Below are positions 1 to 6,144 of a stretch of 8,704 nucleotides of DNA, in pieces. Numbering within the stretch: position 1 is the stretch's first letter; every line of letters begins with the position of its first letter. Below the pieces are notes generated by a model. That model made no database searches. It had not been told where the DNA came from and saw nothing but the letters and a program-made list of their open reading frames with translations. A program made the position numbers and the translations under genes. The DNA comes from Gammaproteobacteria bacterium (GTDB lineage: Bacteria; Pseudomonadota; Gammaproteobacteria; Steroidobacterales; MnTg04): the NCBI GenBank assembly GCA_027297845.1, contig JAPUHG010000149.1, positions 1-8,704 on the forward strand, in the 5' to 3' direction.

Positions 1-297
<297 letters not shown>

Positions 298-378
298 GTG
301 TCTTTATCATTTCGCTTTCCAACATTTTACCAGCCTGTCCGGGCGGGATGAATTCGCACACGTTAAGGCGCGTGCTAA

Positions 379-472
379 CCCGCAAGGGGCGCTGACTCCG
401 TCAGCGTGATAACAGCTGCGCTGTTATAGCAAACCAATCTTGCGTGTGATTGGACACGCTTAAAAACATGTC
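379..472. repeat. Cluster of small stem-loops in the tRNA-Ser/lipoprotein gap
   Basis: Positions 298-596 hold no gene. Within them lies a nearly continuous run of inverted repeats. CCC-GCAA-GGG is at 379-388 (a GNRA-type loop on a 3-bp stem). CGCTGAC/GTCAGCG with a 3-nt loop is at 390-406, perfect over 7 bp. ATAACAGC/GCTGTTAT with a 3-nt loop is at 409-427, perfect over 8 bp. CCAATC/GATTGG with an 8-nt loop is at 434-453. GACACG/CATGTC is at 453-472, with one wobble pair if transcribed on the minus strand. None is followed by a clear U-tract, so they are not classic intrinsic terminators. They could be 3' processing structures of the dapA-lipoprotein transcript, a structured RNA, or a copy of a dispersed intergenic repeat. 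Confidence 0.5.
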
Positions 473-596
473 GCGCAGCGACTCCCTGATGAGGCCGAAG
501 GCTGAATCACTCGCCTACTCACCTCTCCGTTTATTGTTCATCGTCTGCCAAGCGGCGCGCAGGTTAACGCAGGCCCCCTGCCAAATCAATCGTCTG

Positions 597-920
597 TCAG
601 TCATCCTCGGGTACGCCCGCCTGTGGCGCCGGGATTTTGAAATCGTCTTGGTCGGGAATGACCGAACTGGTCTTGCTGCCATAGAAAAAGCTGGGTGACG
701 ATTCAAGGCACTTACCGTCTTTAAACTGGCCGCCGCTCACTTCGCCTGGCGGGATTGCTGAAACGCTGCTGTCTACGGGTGTATCCATTCCCGACGGCAC
801 TTCCATCAATTCACCCAGCCTCGCATTCTCATAGGGTTGCGGCGTGTCACATTTCACTCCCGCGCACGCAGTCATTAACACGGTCACGGTCAACAGGAAA
901 ACGGTTGGTGCAGCTCTCAT
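597..920 (-). CDS. Short BamC-like outer-membrane lipoprotein
   Basis: This encodes a 107-aa predicted lipoprotein. A signal peptide with hydrophobic core (residues 5-18) ends in a lipobox-like LMTAC, placing the lipidated cysteine at 19 and leaving a mature chain of about 89 aa. Residues 30-64 (pattern A-x-LGEL-x-x-PSGM-x-x-PV-x-S-x-x-x-AIP) resemble the unstructured N-terminal segment of E. coli BamC, which lies along BamD in the outer-membrane protein assembly complex. The two helix-grip domains that make up most of BamC (about 340 aa in E. coli) are absent. The acidic, proline-rich tail ends in a normal TGA. Its ATG overlaps the dapA stop as ATGA, with GGAG 7 nt upstream, so it is translationally coupled to dapA, the place where bamC usually sits. 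Cys24 and Cys71 could form a disulfide. The BamC assignment rests on position plus this short match; an unrelated small lipoprotein remains possible. Confidence 0.7.
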   Translation of the reverse strand: MRAAPTVFLLTVTVLMTACAGVKCDTPQPYENARLGELMEVPSGMDTPVDSSVSAIPPGEVSGGQFKDGKCLESSPSFFYGSKTSSVIPDQDDFKIPAPQAGVPEDD

Positions 921-1804
921 TCATTCACTCCATCGATATCGGCGTGTTCCATCGCCAGTTCCACAATCGCATGATACTGACTCGCCAGTGGCGTCAGCGG
1001 AAGGCGTAAACCATCCGGAATCAGACCCATGCGGTGCATTGCCCATTTTGCCGGAATCGGGTTCGCTTCGACAAACAGGTCTCGGCTCAAAAGGCTAAGC
1101 CTTTCGTCAATATCCTTTGCTTCCGGCAGCTTGCCATCTTTTATCAGCGCACACATCTCGCTGACCAGCCCTGGCATCAGGTTGGCGGTCACCGATATCA
1201 CGCCATCGGCCGCGGCCGCCATGCATTCCAGCGCGGTCGGATCATCGCCGCTCAAAATGGCAAAATCATCGCCACACAAAGCTCTGATTTCCTGCGCCCT
1301 TTCATCACCGGCCACCGCTTCTTTGACGCCAACAATTCCCTTGAGTTCGGCCAACCGCGCCACCGTTTGCGGTTGCATGTCACAACAGGTCCTGCCCGGC
1401 ACATTGTATAGCAGTATCGGCACCGGGCATTCTTCTTCGATGGCACGGTAATGTTGGTACAAGCCTTCCTGGGTCGGCTTATTATAGTAAGGAGTCACCA
1501 CCAGGCACGCATCCGCGCCCGCCTCCGCCATCAGCCGGCTGCGTTGAATCGTCGTGGCGGTCGAATTGGTGCCCGTGCCAGCGATAACCGGTATGCGGCC
1601 GTTCACGCGCCTGACCGCCCGCTCGACCAGCGCGCGGGTCTCCTCGATGGTCAACGTGGCGGACTCGCCAGTTGTGCCGGCAACGACGATACCGTTGGTA
1701 CCGGATTCGATATGCCAGTCCAGCAATCGATCGAAAGCATCCAGCGCGAGAGCGCCATCGGACTCCATCGGTGTGACCAGCGCTACCAGGCTGCCAGCAA
1801 ACAT
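917..1804 (-). CDS. dapA: 4-hydroxy-tetrahydrodipicolinate synthase (DapA)
   Basis: Condenses pyruvate with aspartate-semialdehyde to 4-hydroxy-tetrahydrodipicolinate, the first committed step towards diaminopimelate and lysine, in the cytoplasm. The 295-aa protein (E. coli 292) is a complete TIM barrel. Seen residues are GTTGES with Thr44-Thr45, Tyr107, Tyr133 and Arg138 in YNVPGRT, and the Schiff-base Lys161 in GVKEA, all at E. coli numbering. The C-terminal half (LSGDD, GVISVTAN, LFVE-x-NPIPAKWA, LRLPLTP) is also typical. The frame stays open 78 codons further upstream, but the ATG at 1804 has GGAG 6 nt before it and begins the conserved MFAGSLVALVTPM block, so I chose it. The gene is divergent from gcvR, and its TGA overlaps the ATG of the lipoprotein gene. 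Confidence 0.97.
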   Translation of the reverse strand: MFAGSLVALVTPMESDGALALDAFDRLLDWHIESGTNGIVVAGTTGESATLTIEETRALVERAVRRVNGRIPVIAGTGTNSTATTIQRSRLMAEAGADACLVVTPYYNKPTQEGLYQHYRAIEEECPVPILLYNVPGRTCCDMQPQTVARLAELKGIVGVKEAVAGDERAQEIRALCGDDFAILSGDDPTALECMAAAADGVISVTANLMPGLVSEMCALIKDGKLPEAKDIDERLSLLSRDLFVEANPIPAKWAMHRMGLIPDGLRLPLTPLASQYHAIVELAMEHADIDGVNE

Positions 1805-1856
1805 CTTGTTCTCCGTTTCCCCGGCTTCAAAAGCGGTGATTTCCCCAGGGTTGGCG

Positions 1857-1886
1857 ATGTTACCGGCGATGTCCATGTGCAGGCAA
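1857..1886 (-). promoter_or_regulatory. Candidate dapA promoter
   Basis: On the minus strand, TTGCCT (1881-1886) and TAACAT (1857-1862) are separated by 18 bp, about 50 bp before the dapA ATG. Each box matches the sigma70 consensus at 4 of 6 positions. This is the best pair I see in the divergent gap, but a match of this strength can occur by chance. Confidence 0.3.
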
Positions 1887-1911
1887 GGCCAAGGCGAGAT
1901 TTTCGTCCGGC

Positions 1912-1939
1912 TTGCCATGCCAGCCAAAGAAGGTAAACT
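1912..1939 (+). promoter_or_regulatory. Candidate promoter of the gcvR-bcp-phoH set
   Basis: TTGCCA (1912-1917, 5 of 6 to the -35 consensus) and TAAACT (1934-1939, 4 of 6 to the -10 consensus) are spaced 16 bp apart. Transcription would start near 1946, leaving a leader of about 55 nt before gcvR. It lies upstream of the candidate dapA promoter, so the two divergent promoters would face away from each other across about 25 bp. Confidence 0.4.
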
Positions 1940-1999
1940 GCAAACAGGTCGCTTCTGACCGAGATCGAAAGGCAAAATGCCCCACCCTAAACCAGGCCG

Positions 2000-2530
2000 A
2001 TGAAGCAAAATATCGTTATTTCCATACTCGGCGAACACCGGGCAGACCTCATTTCCGACATTACCCAGATCATCCTCGACTGCGGCGGGAACATTCTCGA
2101 GAGACGGATGAGCGTCGTTGCCGGCGAGTGCACGCTATTGCTGATGGTTTCCGGCGGCTGGCATACCTCGGGCAAGCTGGAAAAGAGCCTGCAACACTAC
2201 GCCAACGAGGCTGGTCTTTTGATCCGCATACGCCTGGCATCAAAAACGACCACGGAACTGGATCGTGTGCCCTATCTCATCGACGCGGTTTGCCTGGACC
2301 AGCAGGGTATCGTTTATCAGCTGACCGGTTTTTTCATCGAACGCGATATCGAGATCGCCGAACTCAATACCCGGAGCTACGCGGCAGCACATACCGGTGC
2401 GCCAATGTTCGCCGTGCAAATTGCCATCAAGATTCCAGCGCAAGCACATATTTCAACGCTGCGAGAAGAGTTCCTCGAGTTCTGCGATTCCATCAATCTC
2501 GACGCAATCATGGAGCCTGTAAAGGGCTAA
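2000..2530 (+). CDS. gcvR: Glycine cleavage system regulator GcvR (ACT domains)
   Basis: This 176-aa protein (E. coli GcvR about 190) is built from two ACT domains, roughly residues 3-80 and 92-170. In E. coli, GcvR binds GcvA and turns it into a repressor of the glycine cleavage operon when glycine is scarce; it does not bind DNA itself. The second domain carries the recognisable DQQGIVYQLTGFF segment and a TGAPMF-x-V-x-I strand, as in GcvR homologues. The ATG at 2000 has only a weak ribosome site (AGG 3 nt upstream), but it starts the first beta strand (QNIVISILG) with nothing family-like before it. The gene is divergent from dapA and 20 bp upstream of bcp, the order known from other gammaproteobacteria. 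No gcvA or gcv genes are in the window, so the partner is inferred. Confidence 0.9.
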   Translation: MKQNIVISILGEHRADLISDITQIILDCGGNILERRMSVVAGECTLLLMVSGGWHTSGKLEKSLQHYANEAGLLIRIRLASKTTTELDRVPYLIDAVCLDQQGIVYQLTGFFIERDIEIAELNTRSYAAAHTGAPMFAVQIAIKIPAQAHISTLREEFLEFCDSINLDAIMEPVKG

Positions 2531-2540
2531 AGCCCAGACT

Positions 2541-2553
2541 GGAGAGACCCTTG
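2541..2553 (+). promoter_or_regulatory. Ribosome binding site that fixes the bcp TTG start
   Basis: GGAGAG at 2541-2546 stands 4-6 nt before TTG 2551. The first downstream ATG in frame lies far inside the protein, past the peroxidatic cysteine, so this site decides the start. Confidence 0.75.
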
Positions 2554-3018
2554 GCAAAAGTCAGCATTGGCAAGAAAGTCCCCGATTTTTCGGCCGCCGC
2601 CACCGGCGATCAGACCGTCAGCCTGAAAGACTATCGCGGAAAAAACGTGGTGGTCTATTTTTACCCGAAGGACAGCACCCCGGGCTGCACTCTCGAGGGA
2701 CAGGATTTTCGCGACAATCTTGCGAAATTCAAACGCCAGAAGACGGTTATTTTCGGGGTCTCCCGCGACAGCTTGTCGTCACACGAACGATTCCTGGAGA
2801 AACAGGATTTCAATTTCGATTTGCTGTCAGACCCCGATGAGAAACTCTGCAAGCTATTTGATGTCATCAGGGAAAAGAATATGTATGGGCGCAAGGTCAT
2901 CGGCATCGAGCGCAGTACCTTCTTGATCGACGCCCTGGGGGTTTTGCGCCAGGAATGGCGGAAGGTCCGGGTCAAGGACCATGTGGCCGAAGTGCTGCTG
3001 GCCGTGAAGGCACTTTGA
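2551..3018 (+). CDS. bcp: Thiol peroxidase Bcp/PrxQ, TTG start
   Basis: A cytoplasmic peroxiredoxin of the BCP/PrxQ family, 155 aa (E. coli 156), which reduces hydrogen peroxide and organic hydroperoxides. The thioredoxin fold has the peroxidatic cysteine Cys46 in YFYPKDSTPGCTLE, followed by FGVSRDS and STFLID. The resolving cysteine that E. coli Bcp has five residues later is Gln51 here, and no cysteine sits in the alpha-3 position used by the other PrxQ subgroup. The only other cysteine is Cys100, in a position where E. coli also has a non-resolving one, so a 1-Cys mechanism with an external thiol is likely. The start is TTG at 2551 with GGAG 6 nt upstream; no ATG or GTG begins the conserved N terminus. 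The frame is open further upstream through gcvR, but that part is a shadow of gcvR. Confidence 0.93.
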   Translation: MAKVSIGKKVPDFSAAATGDQTVSLKDYRGKNVVVYFYPKDSTPGCTLEGQDFRDNLAKFKRQKTVIFGVSRDSLSSHERFLEKQDFNFDLLSDPDEKLCKLFDVIREKNMYGRKVIGIERSTFLIDALGVLRQEWRKVRVKDHVAEVLLAVKAL

Positions 3019-3038
3019 CGCCATAAAATCATTTTGCC

Positions 3039-3053
3039 GGAGGATAGGAATTG
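3039..3053 (+). promoter_or_regulatory. Ribosome binding site that favours a TTG start for phoH
   Basis: GGAGG at 3039-3043 is 7 nt before TTG 3051 but 16 nt before the in-frame ATG 3060. Spacing therefore supports TTG, three codons upstream of the ATG. Confidence 0.65.
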
Positions 3054-4466
3054 ACCCCGATGGACCCGAGTACACACAGAATTTTCGTTCTCGACACCAA
3101 TGTGCTGATGCACGACCCTGCCGCCATTTTTCGCTTCGACGAACACGATATTCACATTCCGATGGTGGTTCTGGAGGAGCTGGATGCCAAGAAAAAAGGC
3201 ATCTCCGAAGAATCCCGGAACGTGCGCCAGATCAGCCTATTTTTTAACGATCTGATCGAAAACGCCAGCAAGGATGAGATAGACCACGGCATACCGCTAC
3301 CGACCGGCACCGACGATGATGGCAGGCCGAAAGCGCAGACCGGCCGGTTGTTTTTCCAGACCCGGCCAGTAGGCAACGTGTTGCCGGACGACCTCCCCGG
3401 AACGGTTTCAGATAACAATATTCTCGCCAACACGCTGGCCCTGCAGCTCAAACATTCCAACTGCCATGTCACGCTTGTATCCAAGGACATCAACCTGCGC
3501 ATCAAGGCGGCAATACTCGGCGTCCATGCCGAGGATTATTTTAATGACAAGGTCCTCGATGACGTCGATATCCTGTTTACCGGTGTGGAAGCGCTGGCCG
3601 AGGATTTCTGGAACGAGCACGGCAAGGAAATGGACTCCTGGAAGGAAGAAGGACGTACTTTTTATCGTGTCTCGGGACCTCAGGTCGGCAACTGGTATCC
3701 GAATCAGTTTGTGTACGCGGAAGACGAAACTGCCTTTGACGCTACCATTTGCCATCTTGAAAACGGCGATGCGATTATCGAAACGGTGAACGATTACCGC
3801 AGCGAGCACAACAACATCTGGGGAATCACCGCGCGCAATCGCGAGCAGAATTACGCTTTGAACCTGCTCCTGAATCCGCGGGTGGATTTCGTAACGATTC
3901 TCGGCGCCGCTGGTACCGGCAAGACCCTGCTAACGCTAGCCGCCGGGCTTGCGCAAACACTGGACCAAAACCTGTTCCGTGAGATCATCATGACCCGGGT
4001 TACGGTCCCACTGGGTGAGGATATCGGTTTCCTGCCGGGTACCGAGGAAGAAAAAATGGAGCCCTGGATGGGCGCGCTGATTGACAACCTGGAAGTATTG
4101 ACCGGTAGCGGTGAAGGTGGCGACTGGGGACGGGCCGCTACTCAGGATCTGATACGCAACCGAATCAAGATCCGCTCCCTGAACTTTATGCGCGGCCGCA
4201 CTTTCCTGAACAGGTTTATCATTATCGACGAGGCGCAAAACCTGACATCGAAGCAGATGAAAGCGTTGATCACGCGAGCCGGCCCGGGAACCAAGCTTGT
4301 CTGCCTGGGAAATCTCAGTCAGATCGATACGCCCTACCTGACCGAAACCACGTCCGGACTGACCTATGTCGTCACCCGTTTTCGCGATTGGGGCCATTCG
4401 GGACACGTGACTTTAATGCGTGGCGAGCGGTCCAGGCTGGCCGACTACGCATCCGATACCTTGTAA
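3051..4466 (+). CDS. PhoH-family ATPase with N-terminal PIN domain
   Basis: This 471-aa protein fuses a PIN ribonuclease-like domain (about residues 10-175) to a PhoH P-loop ATPase domain (about 255-470), the PhoH2/YlaK layout. PIN acidic residues seen are Asp15 in VLDTNVLMHDP, Glu42/Glu43 in VLEELD, Asp121 in SDNNILA and Asp146 in VSKDINL. The ATPase has Walker A GAAGTGKT (285-292), Walker B FIIIDEAQNLT (389-399) and a sensor-like LGNLSQIDTPYL (419-430). Family members have been shown to be RNA helicase/RNase enzymes, so a role in RNA unwinding and cleavage is likely; the substrate is unknown. The start is TTG 3051 by ribosome-site spacing (ATG 3060 is the alternative, 468 aa). It follows bcp by 32 bp and is probably cotranscribed with gcvR-bcp. 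The TAA stop is backed up by an in-frame TAG two codons later. Confidence 0.95.
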   Translation: MTPMDPSTHRIFVLDTNVLMHDPAAIFRFDEHDIHIPMVVLEELDAKKKGISEESRNVRQISLFFNDLIENASKDEIDHGIPLPTGTDDDGRPKAQTGRLFFQTRPVGNVLPDDLPGTVSDNNILANTLALQLKHSNCHVTLVSKDINLRIKAAILGVHAEDYFNDKVLDDVDILFTGVEALAEDFWNEHGKEMDSWKEEGRTFYRVSGPQVGNWYPNQFVYAEDETAFDATICHLENGDAIIETVNDYRSEHNNIWGITARNREQNYALNLLLNPRVDFVTILGAAGTGKTLLTLAAGLAQTLDQNLFREIIMTRVTVPLGEDIGFLPGTEEEKMEPWMGALIDNLEVLTGSGEGGDWGRAATQDLIRNRIKIRSLNFMRGRTFLNRFIIIDEAQNLTSKQMKALITRAGPGTKLVCLGNLSQIDTPYLTETTSGLTYVVTRFRDWGHSGHVTLMRGERSRLADYASDTL

Positions 4467-4483
4467 GGATGTTAGCACTTAAG

Positions 4484-4513
4484 TTGTTCTCTTAACTTAT
4501 TGTTTTATATAAT
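4484..4513 (+). promoter_or_regulatory. Candidate promoter for the BepA-like gene
   Basis: A perfect -10 box TATAAT (4508-4513) is preceded at 18 bp by TTGTTC (4484-4489), which matches the -35 consensus only in TTG. The region is AT-rich. The same DNA can form a 6-bp stem TAAGTT/AACTTA (about 4480-4499) that could act as a weak phoH terminator. The leader to the ATG would be about 60 nt and contains the GC palindrome AACCCC-G-GGGGTT (4545-4557) just before the ribosome site. Confidence 0.5.
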
Positions 4514-4579
4514 TTTCTTCCTACTTGCGTAATCAGAAAAAAGGAACCCCGGGGGTTGGTTAGTGTCTAGGAACATGTC

Positions 4580-5260
4580 ATGCTTCTGAACCGCTTAAAG
4601 CAATGGAGACCAGATTTGCGTCAACTGCTTTTTAGTTTATCCCTGATTGTGCCGATGCTGGCTCAGGCTGCCACCGAGCCGTCTGATTTGCCCGATATTG
4701 GCAGCCCCTCGGACTCTGTTTTTTCGTCGCTTGAAGAAGAGCAAATTGGCTATATGGTTCTGAAGCAACTGCGTGACAGCGGGCAGTTGCTGAGCGATCC
4801 GGAGGTCGAGGAATATATTCAGAATCTCGGTCAAACGCTGGTGGCCAATGCAAACGCCGGCAATGAGGATTTCAAATTTTTTATCGTTAACGATTCGTCG
4901 ATCAATGCTTTCGCCCTGCCAGGCGGATACATTGGAGTCAATTCGGGACTGATCCTGGCATCGGAAAATGAAAGTGAACTCGCCGGCGTGTTGGCGCACG
5001 AAATTGCGCACGTAACGCAAAACCACATCGAACGACGTATTTTCGATAGCCAGGGATCCAGTCTGATGTCGACGGCGGCAATACTCGCAGCCATCATTAT
5101 CGGCTCTACCACCAACGCCAGTTCCCAGACCATGCAGGGCGCCATCCTGAGTGCACAGGGGATGGCGATTCAGAATCAGATAAATTACACACGCGCCAAC
5201 GAATACGAGGCGGACCGGATCGGAATCAGGACGCTGGCCACCAGCGGTTTTGACCCCTAA
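4580..5260 (+). CDS. bepA: BepA-like M48 metalloprotease, catalytic half (cut by in-frame TAA)
   Basis: This is the N-terminal part of a periplasmic M48 zinc protease of the BepA (YfgC) type, which in E. coli degrades or chaperones stalled LptD and other outer-membrane assembly intermediates. The 226 residues start with a signal peptide (about 1-30, cleavage near AQA-A). The protease domain contains HEIAH at 140-144 (zinc ligands His140, His144, catalytic Glu141), the third ligand Glu208 in NEYEAD, and FALPGGYIGVNSG at 111-123. Start ATG 4580 has AGGA 7 nt upstream. The frame ends in TAA after GFDP, exactly where homologues continue into the TPR part; the next codons (GGC ATG CCG) resume the protein in the same frame. 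All zinc ligands are retained, so this half could fold, but it lacks the TPR module needed for BAM docking in E. coli BepA. It is best viewed as half of a nonsense-interrupted gene (4580-6121). Confidence 0.88.
   Translation: MLLNRLKQWRPDLRQLLFSLSLIVPMLAQAATEPSDLPDIGSPSDSVFSSLEEEQIGYMVLKQLRDSGQLLSDPEVEEYIQNLGQTLVANANAGNEDFKFFIVNDSSINAFALPGGYIGVNSGLILASENESELAGVLAHEIAHVTQNHIERRIFDSQGSSLMSTAAILAAIIIGSTTNASSQTMQGAILSAQGMAIQNQINYTRANEYEADRIGIRTLATSGFDP
5258..5260 (+). other. In-frame ochre codon interrupting the BepA-like gene
   Basis: TAA sits between GFDP and GMPSFFAKL with no frame change on either side. As I recall the family, a glutamine stands here (E. coli BepA has GFDPQAMP), so CAA to TAA, one transition, would explain it. 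An ATG follows 3 nt after the stop, so termination-reinitiation is possible. Confidence 0.85.
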
Positions 5261-5263
5261 GGC

Positions 5264-6121
5264 ATGCCGTCTTTCTTTGCCAAACTTGGCAAGATAAATT
5301 CCAGGGCGCCCGGTTCGGTACCGGAATTTCTGCAAACCCATCCGAGCAGTTCGGCTCGGGTTGCCGAATCATCCAACCGCGCCGCTCGCTACCAGGCGGT
5401 CGTCCGCGAGGACACCGTCGGTTATCGACTGAGCCAGGAGCGAATAAGGATTCGTTCGTTCCGCTCGGCCATGGCAGCGGTCGCATATTACCGGAATACT
5501 GCCTACCTGCAATCCGTACCACCCGATCCAGCCTGGGTTTATGGCTCAGCACTTGCGCTGCTGAGGGCCGGCAAAGCAAACCAGGCGGCCGATATTTTCC
5601 GCGAACTGCGGATCGACAATGAAAATATCATCGACCTGCATTCGGCCTACGGCCAGGCGTTAATGGCCGATGGAAAAACCGAACAGTCCCTGGCAGTATT
5701 TAGCAAGGCATACGGTTTGTTCCCCCGAAACGTGCCGCTGACAATCCGTTACAGCCAGGTCTTGATGATGGCGGGGCAGCCCGACAAGGCGCATGCACTG
5801 TTGCTTGACCTGCTCAACAACATTACGCCGACTTCTGACCAGGCAAGACTGATCGCGGTAGCCGCTAATTCAGCTGGCGATGTGGCTGAATCGTACTACT
5901 ACATGTCTGAATATTATGTTTTGAACGGGCTTCTGCCACAGGCCATTCAGCAACTCACGCTGGCGCTCAAACTCCCCGGTCTGAACGAATTCCAGCGCGC
6001 TCGTTTCAATGCGCGCCGCTCTGAGCTCGCGGAATACTTACCGGAAAAAGAAAAGAAAAAATCGCCTCTTAGTCAGGAGCGGGGATTTTCCAGCCAGCGT
6101 GCACCAGGTTTCGCGGGTTAA
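5264..6121 (+). CDS. BepA-like protein, C-terminal TPR half (downstream of in-frame TAA)
   Basis: A 285-aa continuation of the BepA-like protein in the same frame. It opens with MPSFFAKL and the conserved EFLQTHPSSSARVAES-x-NRA segment seen in BepA (EFLLTHP-x-x-x-SRLADARNRA), then carries TPR-like helical repeats from about residue 90 to 240 (for example VYGSALALLRAGKANQAADI and AYGQALMADGKTEQSLAVF). The tail is basic and rich in Lys, Ser and Gly. It has no signal peptide of its own. If made by reinitiation at ATG 5264 it would stay in the cytoplasm, away from its normal outer-membrane assembly partners. The frame is free of other stops, which indicates either recent interruption, read-through, or a sequence error. 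The TAA stop at 6119-6121 lies 23 bp from the convergent aldolase end. Confidence 0.75.
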   Translation: MPSFFAKLGKINSRAPGSVPEFLQTHPSSSARVAESSNRAARYQAVVREDTVGYRLSQERIRIRSFRSAMAAVAYYRNTAYLQSVPPDPAWVYGSALALLRAGKANQAADIFRELRIDNENIIDLHSAYGQALMADGKTEQSLAVFSKAYGLFPRNVPLTIRYSQVLMMAGQPDKAHALLLDLLNNITPTSDQARLIAVAANSAGDVAESYYYMSEYYVLNGLLPQAIQQLTLALKLPGLNEFQRARFNARRSELAEYLPEKEKKKSPLSQERGFSSQRAPGFAG

Positions 6122-6144
6122 CCGAGCGACGCCATATCAGTGAT

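Noticed and set aside
360..430. Integron attC site in the hairpin region
   Set aside because: GTTA and TAAC elements are present, but not in the outer RYYYAAC...GTTRRRY order, and no cassette gene or integron integrase is visible.
1805..2038. 78-codon N-terminal extension of DapA
   Set aside because: The frame is open by chance through the divergent promoter region and into gcvR; the ATG at 1804 has a good ribosome site and begins the conserved family N terminus.
1912..2550. Upstream extension of the bcp frame through gcvR
   Set aside because: It overlaps gcvR in another frame and shows no similarity to peroxiredoxins before the TTG at 2551.
4543..4570. Sigma-E-like promoter (GGAACC, 16 bp, TCTAG) before the BepA-like gene
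   Set aside because: Attractive because bepA is sigma-E-dependent in E. coli, but transcription would start only a few bases before ATG 4580 and exclude the ribosome site; the -10 match is also poor.
4637..5341. 234-aa minus-strand reading frame opposite the BepA-like gene
   Set aside because: Shadow of the protease gene, whose frame carries the HEIAH zinc motif; the antisense translation has no recognisable domain.
6122..6144. Bidirectional terminator between the convergent BepA-like and aldolase genes
   Set aside because: The 23-bp gap and its flanks show only an 8-bp GGTTAACC palindrome and no GC-rich stem with U-tract on either strand.
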